NCBI RefSeq assembly: GCF_052118925.1
Contig: NZ_JBQKGG010000009.1
Location: 1 to 64,000 of the forward strand
Source of the DNA: Lientehia sp934351765
GTDB taxonomy: Bacteria > Bacillota > Clostridia > Lachnospirales > Lachnospiraceae
Length of the DNA stretch: 64,000 nucleotides
Direction of reading: 5' to 3'
This document shows, piece after piece, positions 51,776 to 60,962 of the stretch; position 1 is the stretch's first letter; the number at the start of each line of letters is the position of its first letter. The notes under the pieces were generated by a model, which saw nothing but the letters and a program-made list of their open reading frames with translations, made no database searches and had not been told where the DNA came from. The position numbers were made by a program, and so were the translations under genes.

Positions 51776-52924
51776 CTACGCTCTGTCACTCCTATATAAC
51801 GCTTCCGTCTGTTTCACTGCATCTTCCCAGCTATATTTGTTACAGATATAATCAGCCGCCTGCTCTTTCATCCGTTTCACAAGAGAGGCGTTATCACACG
51901 CTTCCTGTAACTGATTTCTCAGATCCGTTACATCTGATTTTTTAAAAAGCAGTGCTTTATCCTCTACTACTTCCGCACATTCCGGAATGTCCGATACCAG
52001 ACAACAGTTTCCATAGCTCATGGCCTCCAGAAGGCTTAACGGCATACCCTCCAGATCCGAGGGCAGTGTATAAAGATAAGCATTGCTGTACAGCTCCTCC
52101 AGCAGCTGTCCCTGCACAAATCCGGTAAACAGGATCCGTTCATCCTCCTTTGCCAGTTCCTTCAGCTCCTGTGCGAATGAATCCGTGTCGCTTGCTCCGC
52201 CTGCGATCACCAGTTTTTTATCCGTCTTGACCTGCTTAAATGCACTGATCAGATAACGCAGCCCCTTTTCCGGGACAAGGCGTCCTAAAAACAGCACATA
52301 AGAATCCTTATGCAGTCCGAATTTCCCGGTGATGGTATCGGCAGGCTGATATTCTGGCCGGCTCACGCCATTGGGGATGAACCGCGTATCTCTTCCATAG
52401 GTTTTTTTGAAATATTCCTGCACGCCCCGGCTTAAAACAATAATCTCATCCGCATATTTCACTGCATATTTTTCGCCTTTGTGAATAAACTTTGATCCGA
52501 AGCCATGCTTCCATTTTTCACGGTTCCAGTCCAGTCCATGGACCGTTACGATTACCCGTTTACGGAACAGTTTCGGAATCCAGGAAAAGAATGCAGGTCC
52601 CTCTGCATGGATATGGATCACATCATAAGGGCCAAATGCACTGCATAACGCTGCAAAAAAGGAAGCACTTACGGCTGCCATTCCTTTTTTCTCAATGGTG
52701 GGGACCGTTTTCAGACGGACACCCCTGTACTCCTTCTTTTTTCCGGCATCATACTGGGCGCCGCTCACATGATGCCCGGCACGGTTATAGCAGACGACAC
52801 GGCTTCCGGCCGCCGCCATCCTTGTGCAAAGCTCTTCTACAACAATCTCGATTCCACCCTCACGGCTGGGAATCCGTTTGTGTCCGAACATGGCAATACG
52901 CATCGGTTTTGCTTTTTCTCTCAT
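51776..52924 (-). CDS. family 4 glycosyltransferase
   Basis: 382 residues. RIAMFGHKRIPSREGGIEIV at the front, HGLDWNREKWKHG, VLFLGRLVPEKGLRYLISAF and donor motif LSLLEAMSYGNCCLVSDIPE. The front resembles rhamnosyl/galactosyltransferases that act directly after the priming enzyme, whose gene is 20 bases upstream. Start could also be seven codons later (MRIAMFG). Confidence 0.92.
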   Translation of the reverse strand: MREKAKPMRIAMFGHKRIPSREGGIEIVVEELCTRMAAAGSRVVCYNRAGHHVSGAQYDAGKKKEYRGVRLKTVPTIEKKGMAAVSASFFAALCSAFGPYDVIHIHAEGPAFFSWIPKLFRKRVIVTVHGLDWNREKWKHGFGSKFIHKGEKYAVKYADEIIVLSRGVQEYFKKTYGRDTRFIPNGVSRPEYQPADTITGKFGLHKDSYVLFLGRLVPEKGLRYLISAFKQVKTDKKLVIAGGASDTDSFAQELKELAKEDERILFTGFVQGQLLEELYSNAYLYTLPSDLEGMPLSLLEAMSYGNCCLVSDIPECAEVVEDKALLFKKSDVTDLRNQLQEACDNASLVKRMKEQAADYICNKYSWEDAVKQTEALYRSDRA

Positions 52925-52944
52925 ACTCTGTATAGTTCCTTTAC

Positions 52945-54396
52945 CTACACCGATCCTTCTTTCCGAAACACCACAAGTATGGTTTTCAGAAGGATCTTGA
53001 TATCCAGTCCGATATTCCAGTTGCTGATATATTCCTTATCCAGATCGACAACTTCCTCAAAGTCCGTTATGTCGCTCCGGCCGCTTACCTGCCACATACC
53101 GGTAATTCCCGGCTTGATGGCCAGTCTGGCATGATGGTGCGGCTCATAAAGGTTCGTTTCGGAGATCAGCGGCGGTCTGGTTCCCACTAAGGACATATCG
53201 CCCTTCAGGACATTGAAAAACTGGGGGAATTCATCCAGGCTTGTGCGGCGGATGAAATCGCCGATGCCGGTTTTCTTCCTGCCATTCGGAAGAATCCTGT
53301 TTCCGATGACACGTGGATCGAAGTCCAGCTTGAACATCTTTCCGTCACCCAGCTTGTTGTCTTTCATTAACTCTGCCTTCCGCTCCTCCGCATCGAGATA
53401 CATGCTGCGAAATTTATACATCTTGAACCGCTTTCCGTTTTTCCCCACACGCTCCTGAGCGAAAAAGACCGGGCCGGGAGAACTGATACAGATAGCCGGT
53501 GCCACGAAAACAAAAATGACCGCCGTGGCAATGCATCCAATCGCTCCCGCCAGAATATCCATGAGACGTTTTATGAGCAGTTCCCCTGCGGAAGCATAAT
53601 TCATGCTTGTCGTTAAAACGGTATAGCCGCCGATCTTCTCCACAAACTGTTTCTTTCCGGGAAGCTCCACGGTCTTTGCCAGACTCAGATGGATCGTCAC
53701 ACCGGTTTCTGTCAGCTGACTGATCAGAGACTGCAGGTAAGGTAGCTCGTCTGATACAACGATCAGGATTTCATCGACCCACGCCTGGCAGACATAGTCT
53801 GAAAGAGTTTCCGCATTGGCTACGACATCAATTCCACGAATGGAGCGTCCGGTCCATGCTGCATCGATCACTGCCGCTCCGATGATCGTATATGTTGCAA
53901 TATTATGCTCCTGTACCTGTTTAATGGCCTGTTCCACGGAATCTTTTGTTGCCACGATCAAAAGCGATTTCCTTCCGTTGTCCTTCCTTCTCCGGTGAAG
54001 GCTGAGCTTCCACAGCTCCCGGACAATATAGTTGATCCCCAGATACAGGCACACAAACCAGAGCAGCGCTTTTCTGGAATACAGATGACCTTCCTGCAAT
54101 AAGAACAGATATACAAGTGTCGCAACACCTAAAATAACCGTCTGCTGGAGCACCACCAGAAACTCCCGGTAATGTCCGCGCCACACAACCCCCTTTAAGG
54201 TTCCCCAGGCAAAGATCACGATCAGATCCGCCAGTCCCAGATAAATCGCCATGCTGCGGTATAAAATGCTCTCATAGGGATTCCAGCCGTATCCGCTGAA
54301 CAGATAAGCCAGTATAAATGCTGCCTGCAGGCAAAGCATGTCCCATAGAATAAAATCAATATGCTTTAACCATTCTCCTGAATCTTTCCTGTACAT
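52945..54396 (-). CDS. polyprenyl-phosphate glycosylphosphotransferase (WcaJ/CpsE-like)
   Basis: 483 residues. Four to five N-terminal helices (about 10-130), a cofactor-like domain (KSLLIVATKDSVEQAIKQVQ), another helix (about 280-305), and the catalytic C-terminus: FAQERVGKNGKRFKMYKFRS, RRTSLDEFPQFFNVLKGDMS, LVGTRPPL, and WQVSGRSDI. It puts the first sugar phosphate on undecaprenyl phosphate, starting the repeat unit. Confidence 0.95.
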   Translation of the reverse strand: MYRKDSGEWLKHIDFILWDMLCLQAAFILAYLFSGYGWNPYESILYRSMAIYLGLADLIVIFAWGTLKGVVWRGHYREFLVVLQQTVILGVATLVYLFLLQEGHLYSRKALLWFVCLYLGINYIVRELWKLSLHRRRKDNGRKSLLIVATKDSVEQAIKQVQEHNIATYTIIGAAVIDAAWTGRSIRGIDVVANAETLSDYVCQAWVDEILIVVSDELPYLQSLISQLTETGVTIHLSLAKTVELPGKKQFVEKIGGYTVLTTSMNYASAGELLIKRLMDILAGAIGCIATAVIFVFVAPAICISSPGPVFFAQERVGKNGKRFKMYKFRSMYLDAEERKAELMKDNKLGDGKMFKLDFDPRVIGNRILPNGRKKTGIGDFIRRTSLDEFPQFFNVLKGDMSLVGTRPPLISETNLYEPHHHARLAIKPGITGMWQVSGRSDITDFEEVVDLDKEYISNWNIGLDIKILLKTILVVFRKEGSV

Positions 54397-54450
54397 GATA
54401 TTCCTCGTTTCTTCTGCTGTTTTTCCAGATGCTTTCTGTCTGTCCGGCCA

Positions 54451-54642
54451 TCATTTCTGTCCGATCCGCAGTTTTTTCTTTATACAAAGATACCCGCGTG
54501 GCAATTTCCCCGCGGATAACTGGATGTCGTATGCTTGATATGTACAGGAAATCAGAGACAGCCTGTTTACTGCTGTCTTGCAGGATAACTTCTTCTGAAT
54601 TTCATAAATCCATAAATTCTTTCCATCTGATTTGTTCCTCAT
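54451..54642 (-). CDS. possible 63-residue product behind a G8 tract
   Basis: ATG 54642 lies seven bases after eight Gs (54657-54650), which could serve as a ribosome site. The translated product (MRNKSDGKNLWIYEIQKKLS...) has no recognisable domain, ends just before the priming transferase gene, and may be noise. Reported because it is the only frame in a 301-base gap of the cps operon. Confidence 0.2.
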   Translation of the reverse strand: MRNKSDGKNLWIYEIQKKLSCKTAVNRLSLISCTYQAYDIQLSAGKLPRGYLCIKKKLRIGQK

Positions 54643-54649
54643 ACGTTTA

Positions 54650-54657
54650 CCCCCCCC
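54650..54657 (-). repeat. poly-G8 tract in the cpsD - priming transferase gap
   Basis: Eight Gs on the transcribed strand, next to a CTAAA/TTTAG mini-hairpin. Intergenic, so a length change could alter expression rather than a reading frame. Confidence 0.8.
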
Positions 54658-54697
54658 TAAATTTTTTTAGAGGTTTGTTGTTTTTATTCCGGTTCTT

Positions 54698-55507
54698 CTA
54701 GTCCCCGTAGTAGCTGCCATAATATTTCCCATAGTAGCCTCCGTAATAATTACCGTAATACTTGGACTCTTTTACATTTACCTGGTTCAGTACCGCTCCC
54801 AGGATCCTGCAGCCGGTCTTTTCCAGCTGCTCCTTTGCACCCTGGGCCAGACGGTAGCTTACCGTATTGGCTGCGATAACCATGACCGTACCGTCTGCCT
54901 CTTTCGCAATGATCGCTGCATCGATCACGCTTCCGATGGGCGGTGCGTCGATAATGATATAATCATACTTGTTACGAAGCTTCTGAAGCCCTAAGCGGAA
55001 CATATCTCCTGCCAGAAGCTCCGACGGGTTCGGCGGATACGGGCCGGCAAAGATAATATCCAGGTTTTCGACCCGGTCGCTGGGGACAATAACCTCCGAA
55101 AGAGAGGCCTGCCCGGAAAGGAAATGGCTGAGGCCCTTGGATTTCCGGTTGTTCATACGCATCCGTTTTTTCAGCACGGATTTTCGGAGATCTGCATCGA
55201 TCAGAAGGACTTTTTTATTGTCCAGCTCCGCAAAGGCTTCCGCACACATCATGGATACATACGTTTTCCCCTCATTAGGGATACAGCTCGTAAGGACGAT
55301 GGTTTTAAACTCACTGCCGCAGAACTGGATATTGCTGCGCAGGGCACGGAACGCCTCCCGTACCTTAAAATCACCGTTCTGTCTCCGGGGCATGTTCAGG
55401 TTCGTCTGTGTACTCCGGTTTGCAGTCTTCGTAACGATTCTCTGTGTATTGTCTGATACGCTTCCGGTTCCGGTGTTCCCGGCTGAATTAAGACTCTTCA
55501 CTGCCAT
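54698..55507 (-). CDS. cpsD: CpsD/CapB-type tyrosine autokinase
   Basis: 269 residues. P-loop SCIPNEGKTYVSMM (about 94-107), Walker A' VLLIDADLRKSV, and IIIDAPPIGSVIDAA. The C-terminus is a tyrosine cluster of repeated YYGxYYG units (last 20 residues), the autophosphorylation site. It works with membrane adaptor CpsC to control chain length and export, and is dephosphorylated by CpsB. It lies five bases after cpsC. Confidence 0.95.
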   Translation of the reverse strand: MAVKSLNSAGNTGTGSVSDNTQRIVTKTANRSTQTNLNMPRRQNGDFKVREAFRALRSNIQFCGSEFKTIVLTSCIPNEGKTYVSMMCAEAFAELDNKKVLLIDADLRKSVLKKRMRMNNRKSKGLSHFLSGQASLSEVIVPSDRVENLDIIFAGPYPPNPSELLAGDMFRLGLQKLRNKYDYIIIDAPPIGSVIDAAIIAKEADGTVMVIAANTVSYRLAQGAKEQLEKTGCRILGAVLNQVNVKESKYYGNYYGGYYGKYYGSYYGD

Positions 55508-55512
55508 AACCC

Positions 55513-56250
55513 CTATTTACTCCTTTTTTTCTTTTTTCCCTTTTCCTGCATGTCCGGATCGATGGGAATCATGCCCAGACAGCTCATTCCGAGATAACGT
55601 TCAATATCCTCTGCCGTTTTGATCTTATCGTTCAGGAAATAGAACAGCAGAACAAGCGCACAGGACAGGACAAAGCCGATGGCTCCTGCCAGCATCATAT
55701 TTTTCTTTTTACTGGGACTGGAGGGGGCTGTCGGAAGACTCGCACTGTCCACGATATTCATGCTCTCCACGCCCATCTTATCTTCTACTTCTTTACAGCT
55801 TACCTTTACCAGCTCATCGGTAATGGCCTGTGCCTGTGATGCACTGGGACTGCTGACCGAAATCGTCAGAATTCTGGTATCGCTGCTCGTTCCGACACTG
55901 ATCATGGAATCCAGCCCGGAAGCACTCATATTCAGATTTAAATTTTTCTGAACCTGCTCCAGAACTGAGCGGCTTGTCACAACTACCTTCGCATCGTTTA
56001 CCAGCTGGGTCGCCGCATACAGATCCGAATTTGTCGCCACACTGTCCTGATTCTGACGGTTCAGCACATAGATCTTTGCACTGGATACATAAATGGGCGT
56101 AATCAGATACTCGGTGATTCCCCATGCCGCTGCCATAAAGGCGACAGTAACCAGAATAATCCTCCACTTTCTTCTCCAGAGGGCGAAAAACACTTCCCGC
56201 AGATCGATCTCCCGTTCCTCTTCCCCTTTTGTTTTCTCTCTCTGTTCCAT
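55513..56250 (-). CDS. cpsC: CpsC/Wzz-type chain-length and kinase adaptor
   Basis: 245 residues. Wzz N-terminus EIDLREVFFALWRRKWRIIL leads into helix 1 (about 32-53); an outside domain with YVSSAKIYVLNRQNQ follows, then SLPTAPSSPSKKKNMMLAGA (the Pro-rich motif before helix 2, about 205-225). The cytosolic tail is basic (EKGKKKKRSK). Activates CpsD. Confidence 0.95.
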   Translation of the reverse strand: MEQREKTKGEEEREIDLREVFFALWRRKWRIILVTVAFMAAAWGITEYLITPIYVSSAKIYVLNRQNQDSVATNSDLYAATQLVNDAKVVVTSRSVLEQVQKNLNLNMSASGLDSMISVGTSSDTRILTISVSSPSASQAQAITDELVKVSCKEVEDKMGVESMNIVDSASLPTAPSSPSKKKNMMLAGAIGFVLSCALVLLFYFLNDKIKTAEDIERYLGMSCLGMIPIDPDMQEKGKKKKRSK

Positions 56251-56305
56251 TTTTCCAAATCCTTTTCTTTATTTCTGTTTCATTCTTTCCATATATATAT
56301 ATCCC

Positions 56306-57067
56306 TTACTCGATATACTGGTTTTCCAGAAGCTTTCTCTGATTGATCCCGGTAATTCTCCGAATATAGGAATAACTGCACCATTTTCTCAGATTCTTCA
56401 GGCACGGCTCCAGCCGGAACGCCCGGTTTGTCTCATTATGGGCATCTGTTGCCAGAAAATGTACTGCTTCTTCCTCCAGAAGCCTCCGGATAAATGTTTT
56501 TCCGAACCGTTTCCCGCCCTTTTCCACAGCGCCTGCATTGACCTGGATCAAGGCTCCCAGATCCCGCAGCTCCCAGACCCGGTCCATATCTTCTTCCAGA
56601 GCATTATAACGCTCTGCATGTGCGATTACCGGTCGATAGCCTTCTTCTCCAAGAAGCTCTGCTGCAGTTCGGATATACGGATACTGCTGCACCGGTGAAA
56701 ATTCGACCAGGACATAGTCTGTTCCTGCCAGTGTATGACAAACGCCTGTCCGCAGTTCTTTTATGACATCCTGGTAAAAGAAAATTTCATTGCCCCGGTA
56801 AAACCGGAATCCCGGAAATTCTTTTCCGGCAGTCTCCTCCAGTAACTGAAACTGCTGTTCATACAGCTCCCTCTCCCGGATATAACGGTCCGGCTTAAAA
56901 TGTGAGGTGGCGATCAGCCCTGTCATTCCCTGTGAAACCGCCTGTCTGAGCATAAAAAGAGCCTGATCCAGTGACTGTGCTCCGTCATCCAGGCCAGGTA
57001 ATACATGATTATGTATGTCGATAAATCCTCTTATGCCTCCGGTAGCGTCTGTCTTTCCTTCCTTCAT
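56306..57067 (-). CDS. cpsB: CpsB-type PHP tyrosine phosphatase
   Basis: 253 residues from MKEGKTDATGGIRGFIDIHN; GAGG is just upstream. An earlier ATG (57127) would sit inside the promoter. PHP metal motifs: FIDIHNHVLPGLDDGAQS, IATSHFKPD, GNEIFFYQD, PVIAHAERY, and FLATDAHNETNR near the end. Dephosphorylates CpsD. First gene of the capsule operon. Confidence 0.93.
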   Translation of the reverse strand: MKEGKTDATGGIRGFIDIHNHVLPGLDDGAQSLDQALFMLRQAVSQGMTGLIATSHFKPDRYIRERELYEQQFQLLEETAGKEFPGFRFYRGNEIFFYQDVIKELRTGVCHTLAGTDYVLVEFSPVQQYPYIRTAAELLGEEGYRPVIAHAERYNALEEDMDRVWELRDLGALIQVNAGAVEKGGKRFGKTFIRRLLEEEAVHFLATDAHNETNRAFRLEPCLKNLRKWCSYSYIRRITGINQRKLLENQYIE

Positions 57068-57118
57068 TTTCCTCGCCAATTCTGATTTTTTAAGAATATA
57101 CCATACCCTGTTACTATA

Positions 57119-57147
57119 ACTATACATAGTTCGACATCTTTTGTCAA
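57119..57147 (-). promoter_or_regulatory. capsule operon promoter
   Basis: On the minus strand consensus TTGACA (57147-57142), 17 bases, TATAGT (57124-57119). It places the transcript start near 57112, about 45 bases before cpsB. Confidence 0.8.
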
Positions 57148-57191
57148 CGGATTCCCCTGGTTTCCGAAAATAAAAGAATTTTACCGTTTTG

Positions 57192-57220
57192 GCCGGCCAG
57201 TTAAGGCCGGCTTATTTTTC
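57192..57220. terminator. hairpin between ptsI and the cps promoter
   Basis: GCCGGCC (57192-57198) pairs with GGCCGGC (57205-57211), followed on the plus strand by TTATTTTT. Flanking genes are both minus strand and the minus side has only a loose T-rich tail, so its direction is uncertain. Confidence 0.55.
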
Positions 57221-57231
57221 TGATTTCTGCC

Positions 57232-58845
57232 CTACTCATGCTCCACCACGGCTTTTCTTACCTTCAGAACTGTTCCCGGCGCGACGGAAAGCTCATCAAC
57301 ACCCATTTCCAGAAACTGTCCCGTCAGGCTGGTATCTGCTGCCAGCTCTCCACAGATCCCGACCAGACAGCCGGCGGCATGTCCGTTTTCAACGGTCATC
57401 CGGATCATACGAAGCAGCGCCGGGTGGTGAGAATCATAAAAGGCTTCCAGTGTCGGATTCTGACGGTCGATGGCCATGGCATACTGTCCGAGGTCGTTTG
57501 TTCCGATACTGAAAAAGTCCACCTCTTTCGCCAGCAGATCACTGATCAGGGCGGCGGCCGGAGTTTCGATCATGATGCCCTGCCTGATTTCTTTATATGG
57601 AAGCTTTTCGCTCCGGAGGGACTCCTTGACCTCTTCTGTAATGACACGGATTCGGGACAGCTCCTCCACGGAAATGATCATGGGATACATGACAGAAAGA
57701 TTTCCAAAGACGCTGGCGCGGTAGATGGCGCGCAGCTGGGTCCTGAAAAGCTCCGGACGCAGAAGGCAGAGACGGATGGCACGGCAGCCCATGGCCGGAT
57801 TTTCCTCCTGCTCCAGACCAAAATAGCCGGCCTGCTTGTCGGCGCCGATATCCAGCGTACGGATAATCACTTCCTTTCCGTCCATCATGGACGCCGCCGT
57901 TTTATAGGCACAGAATAATTCCTCCTCTGTGGGAAAATCCCCCTTTTCCAGATATAAAAATTCGCTGCGGAACAGACCGATCCCCTCCGCATCGTTTTCC
58001 AGGGCAGCCTTCACATCGGAAACGCTCCCCACGTTGGCATAAAGCCTGATTTCCTTTCCGCTTTTTGAAATCGTTTTTCTGCCTCTGAACTGATGTAACT
58101 GCCTGACACGCTTTTTTGCTTCCAGCTGCTGTTCCTTTAAGGCTTCCAGCACTTCCGGTGACGGATCCAGATAAAGGATCCCCTTCTTACCGTCCACGGC
58201 AGCCAGACGCCCGTTCCACTCCGGGCGCACCTGGATTCCACTGATGGCCGGAAGATTCATGGTACGGGCCAGGATTGCCGTATGAGAATTTTCGGAGCCA
58301 CGCTCTGTCACAAACGCCAGCAGCTTTGATTTGTCCATCTGAACGGTCTCACTGGGCACCAGCTCCTCCGCAGCCACGATGACCGGCTCCGTTTCCGGGA
58401 AATTTCCACAGCTTCTTCCCTCCAGCGCCGCTACAAGGCGGTCTGCCACATCGCGGACGTCCACGGCACGTTCCCGGAAATAGTCGTCCTCCATAGCGGA
58501 AAACTGGCTGAAAAATTCTTCTCCTGCAGCTGATACGGCGTCCTCAGCGCAGATCGTTCCGGAGCAGAGAAGCCGGAATACCGAGCTGTCAAAGCTTTCA
58601 TCTTCCAGAAGCATCATCTGTGCCTCCAGAACGGCAGCGCTTTCCTCGCCCATGTCCGCCCTGGCCTTTTTACAGAGCTTTTCCAGCTCTGCCTTTGCCT
58701 GCTTTTTCGCCTCCCGGTAGCGGAACAGCTCCCGCTCCAGATCGGTCGGCTCCTGCACATGAGCGGCTCTCTCCTGCTTTTGGTAGAAAAACAGTTTTCC
58801 GATGGCGATACCTTTTCCCAGTGATCTTCCATGATATACTTCCAT
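57232..58845 (-). CDS. ptsI: phosphoenolpyruvate-protein phosphotransferase, PTS enzyme I
   Basis: 537 residues from MEVYHGRSLGKGIAIGKLFF, with GGAGGGG upstream. The N-domain has the phosphohistidine in ERGSENSHTAILART (H188). The PEP-binding C-domain has LFRSEFLYL, GADKQAGYFGLEQEENPAMG, RAIRLCL, MYPMI and FSIGTNDLGQYAMAIDR. Passes phosphate from PEP to HPr. No ptsH is in the window. Slightly shorter than the usual 570. Confidence 0.95.
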   Translation of the reverse strand: MEVYHGRSLGKGIAIGKLFFYQKQERAAHVQEPTDLERELFRYREAKKQAKAELEKLCKKARADMGEESAAVLEAQMMLLEDESFDSSVFRLLCSGTICAEDAVSAAGEEFFSQFSAMEDDYFRERAVDVRDVADRLVAALEGRSCGNFPETEPVIVAAEELVPSETVQMDKSKLLAFVTERGSENSHTAILARTMNLPAISGIQVRPEWNGRLAAVDGKKGILYLDPSPEVLEALKEQQLEAKKRVRQLHQFRGRKTISKSGKEIRLYANVGSVSDVKAALENDAEGIGLFRSEFLYLEKGDFPTEEELFCAYKTAASMMDGKEVIIRTLDIGADKQAGYFGLEQEENPAMGCRAIRLCLLRPELFRTQLRAIYRASVFGNLSVMYPMIISVEELSRIRVITEEVKESLRSEKLPYKEIRQGIMIETPAAALISDLLAKEVDFFSIGTNDLGQYAMAIDRQNPTLEAFYDSHHPALLRMIRMTVENGHAAGCLVGICGELAADTSLTGQFLEMGVDELSVAPGTVLKVRKAVVEHE

Positions 58846-58949
58846 GATACGTCCCCTCCGCCTGATTGCTGAAAAGGCCGCCCGCACCGGATCCTTCCGG
58901 CAGGGGCAGCCTGTCCTGGTGTGGTTCTATTTTACCACAGATATGTCAT

Positions 58950-60962
58950 TTACTCCAGTTCAAATGCACCGGTATAAAGCTGGTAATACTTGCCCTTCTG
59001 GGCAATGAGCTGTTCGTGGTCGCCGCGCTCGATGATCCGTCCATGCTCCAGCACCATGATGGCGTTGGAATTCTTTACGGTGGAAAGCCGGTGGGCGATG
59101 ACAAACACGGTACGCCCCTTCATAAGGCTGTCCATGCCCTTCTGAACGATGGCTTCTGTTCTGGTATCGATGCTGGAGGTTGCTTCATCCAGGATCATAA
59201 CCGGCGGGTCGGCTACGGCTGCCCTCGCAATGGAGAGAAGCTGGCGCTGGCCCTGGGAAAGTCCCTCACCGTTGTCAGTGAGCATCGTATCATAGCCCTG
59301 GGGCAGACGGCTGATGAAATCGTCTGCATTGGCAAGCTTCGCTGCCTGGCGCACCTCCTCGTCAGTGGCGTCCAGACGTCCGTAACGGATGTTTTCCATG
59401 ACCGTTCCGGTGAACAGGTTCGTATCCTGGAGCACAATTCCGAGGGAACGGCGCAGATCCTGCTTTCTGATCTTGTTGATGTTGATATTGTCATAGCGGA
59501 TCTTCCCGTCATCGATATCATAAAACCGGTTGATCAGGTTGGTGATGGTGGTCTTTCCGGCTCCTGTGGCTCCGACAAAGGCAATCTTCTGGCCGGGCTT
59601 TGCATAAAGGCTCACGTTATGGAGCACCGTCTTATTTGGCTCATAGCCAAAATCCACATCAAAGAACCGCACATCACCGGTCAGTCTGGTATAGGTGACC
59701 TCGCCGGTCTCGTGGGGATGCTTCCATGCCCAGATACCGCTCCGCTCCGTTGTTTCTCTGACATACTGCGCGGGGATCTGCTCCGGAAGTCCCTCGCTGC
59801 CCTCTCCGGTCTGATAAATTTCATGGTACTGCTCCGGTGCATCCTCCGTCAGACAGATCCTTGTTAAGGTTACATATCCATCGTCTGCCTCCGGCTTCTC
59901 ATCGGTCAGAGCAAAGATCCGCTCGGCACCGGCAAGAGCCATGATGATGGCATTGATCTGCATGGACATCTGGTTGATGGGCATGGTGAAGCTTCGGGAA
60001 AGCTGAAGGAAGGATGCAATGGCGCCAAGGGTCAGTCCTCCCACACCATTAACCGCAAGGAGACCGCCGAACACGGCCAGCAGCACATACTGGAGATTGC
60101 CCAGATTCATGGCGATGGGACCGAGGGTGTTTGCATAGCCGTTGGCCTTTGCCGCGTTCATGCACAGCTCATCGTTTTTCCGGTCGAATTCTTCCTTTGC
60201 CTCTTCCTCATGACAGAACACCTTAATGACCTTCTGTCCGTTTATCATCTCCTCGATATAGCCGTTGACCTCACCGAGGGAACGCTGCTGATGGATAAAA
60301 AAGCCGGCACTTTTTCCCGCCACCTTTTTTGTAACAAATAGCAGGCAGCTGATCGTCACCAGGATAAACAACGTCAGATACACGCTGGTGTAAAGCATGG
60401 CGGCAAACACCATGACAATGGTCATGCAGGAGGACAGAAGCTGGGGAAAGCTCTGGGACACCATCTGCCGCAGGGTATCGATGTCATTGGTATAATGGCT
60501 CATGACATCGCCAAAGGTATGGGTGTCAAAGTAGCGCACCGGCAGAGTCTGCATGTGGGCGAACATATCGTCACGGATCCGCTTCTGGACACCCTGGGAG
60601 ATGCCTGCCATAAACCAGTTATAAAGGAAGGTGGAGCAGACGCCGATCACATAGATGCCTGCCATGGTAAGGATGGCACGGACCAGTCCGTCAAACACCG
60701 GCGATGCTTCCAGAAGAAGCGGTTCAATGTACTGATCGATGAGGATCTGGAGGAACAGGGAGCCTGCCACGTTGGCGATGGTGCTCAGGAAAATGCAGAC
60801 CAGTACCACGGCGAACAGCGCCTTGTTTTCTCCGGCAATGTAGGCAAAGAGCCTTTTGGCCGTTCCCCAGTTAAGCTTCATGCCCTTCGGTGCCGCGCCG
60901 GGCTTCCTGCCGCCGTGTCCCGTCATTTTTGCTTCTCGTACGGCTTCTTTCTTATTTTCCAT
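58950..60962 (-). CDS. ABC exporter half-transporter, catalytic partner
   Basis: 670 residues from MENKKEAVREAKMTGHGGRK, preceded by GGAGG. Six helices, then an ATPase domain. Walker A GATGAGKTT, signature LSQGQRQ, Walker B VMILDEATSSID with catalytic Glu, H-loop IAHRLS. An insertion of some 60 residues (about 370-430, EKPEADDGYVTLTRICLTED to the TGEVTYTRL region) lies between the membrane and ATPase domains. Overlaps its partner by 11 bases. Confidence 0.93.
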   Translation of the reverse strand: MENKKEAVREAKMTGHGGRKPGAAPKGMKLNWGTAKRLFAYIAGENKALFAVVLVCIFLSTIANVAGSLFLQILIDQYIEPLLLEASPVFDGLVRAILTMAGIYVIGVCSTFLYNWFMAGISQGVQKRIRDDMFAHMQTLPVRYFDTHTFGDVMSHYTNDIDTLRQMVSQSFPQLLSSCMTIVMVFAAMLYTSVYLTLFILVTISCLLFVTKKVAGKSAGFFIHQQRSLGEVNGYIEEMINGQKVIKVFCHEEEAKEEFDRKNDELCMNAAKANGYANTLGPIAMNLGNLQYVLLAVFGGLLAVNGVGGLTLGAIASFLQLSRSFTMPINQMSMQINAIIMALAGAERIFALTDEKPEADDGYVTLTRICLTEDAPEQYHEIYQTGEGSEGLPEQIPAQYVRETTERSGIWAWKHPHETGEVTYTRLTGDVRFFDVDFGYEPNKTVLHNVSLYAKPGQKIAFVGATGAGKTTITNLINRFYDIDDGKIRYDNININKIRKQDLRRSLGIVLQDTNLFTGTVMENIRYGRLDATDEEVRQAAKLANADDFISRLPQGYDTMLTDNGEGLSQGQRQLLSIARAAVADPPVMILDEATSSIDTRTEAIVQKGMDSLMKGRTVFVIAHRLSTVKNSNAIMVLEHGRIIERGDHEQLIAQKGKYYQLYTGAFELE

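Noticed and set aside
54698..54760. Repetitive YYG tail of CpsD as an assembly artefact
   Set aside because: A C-terminal tyrosine cluster is a normal feature of CpsD-type kinases.
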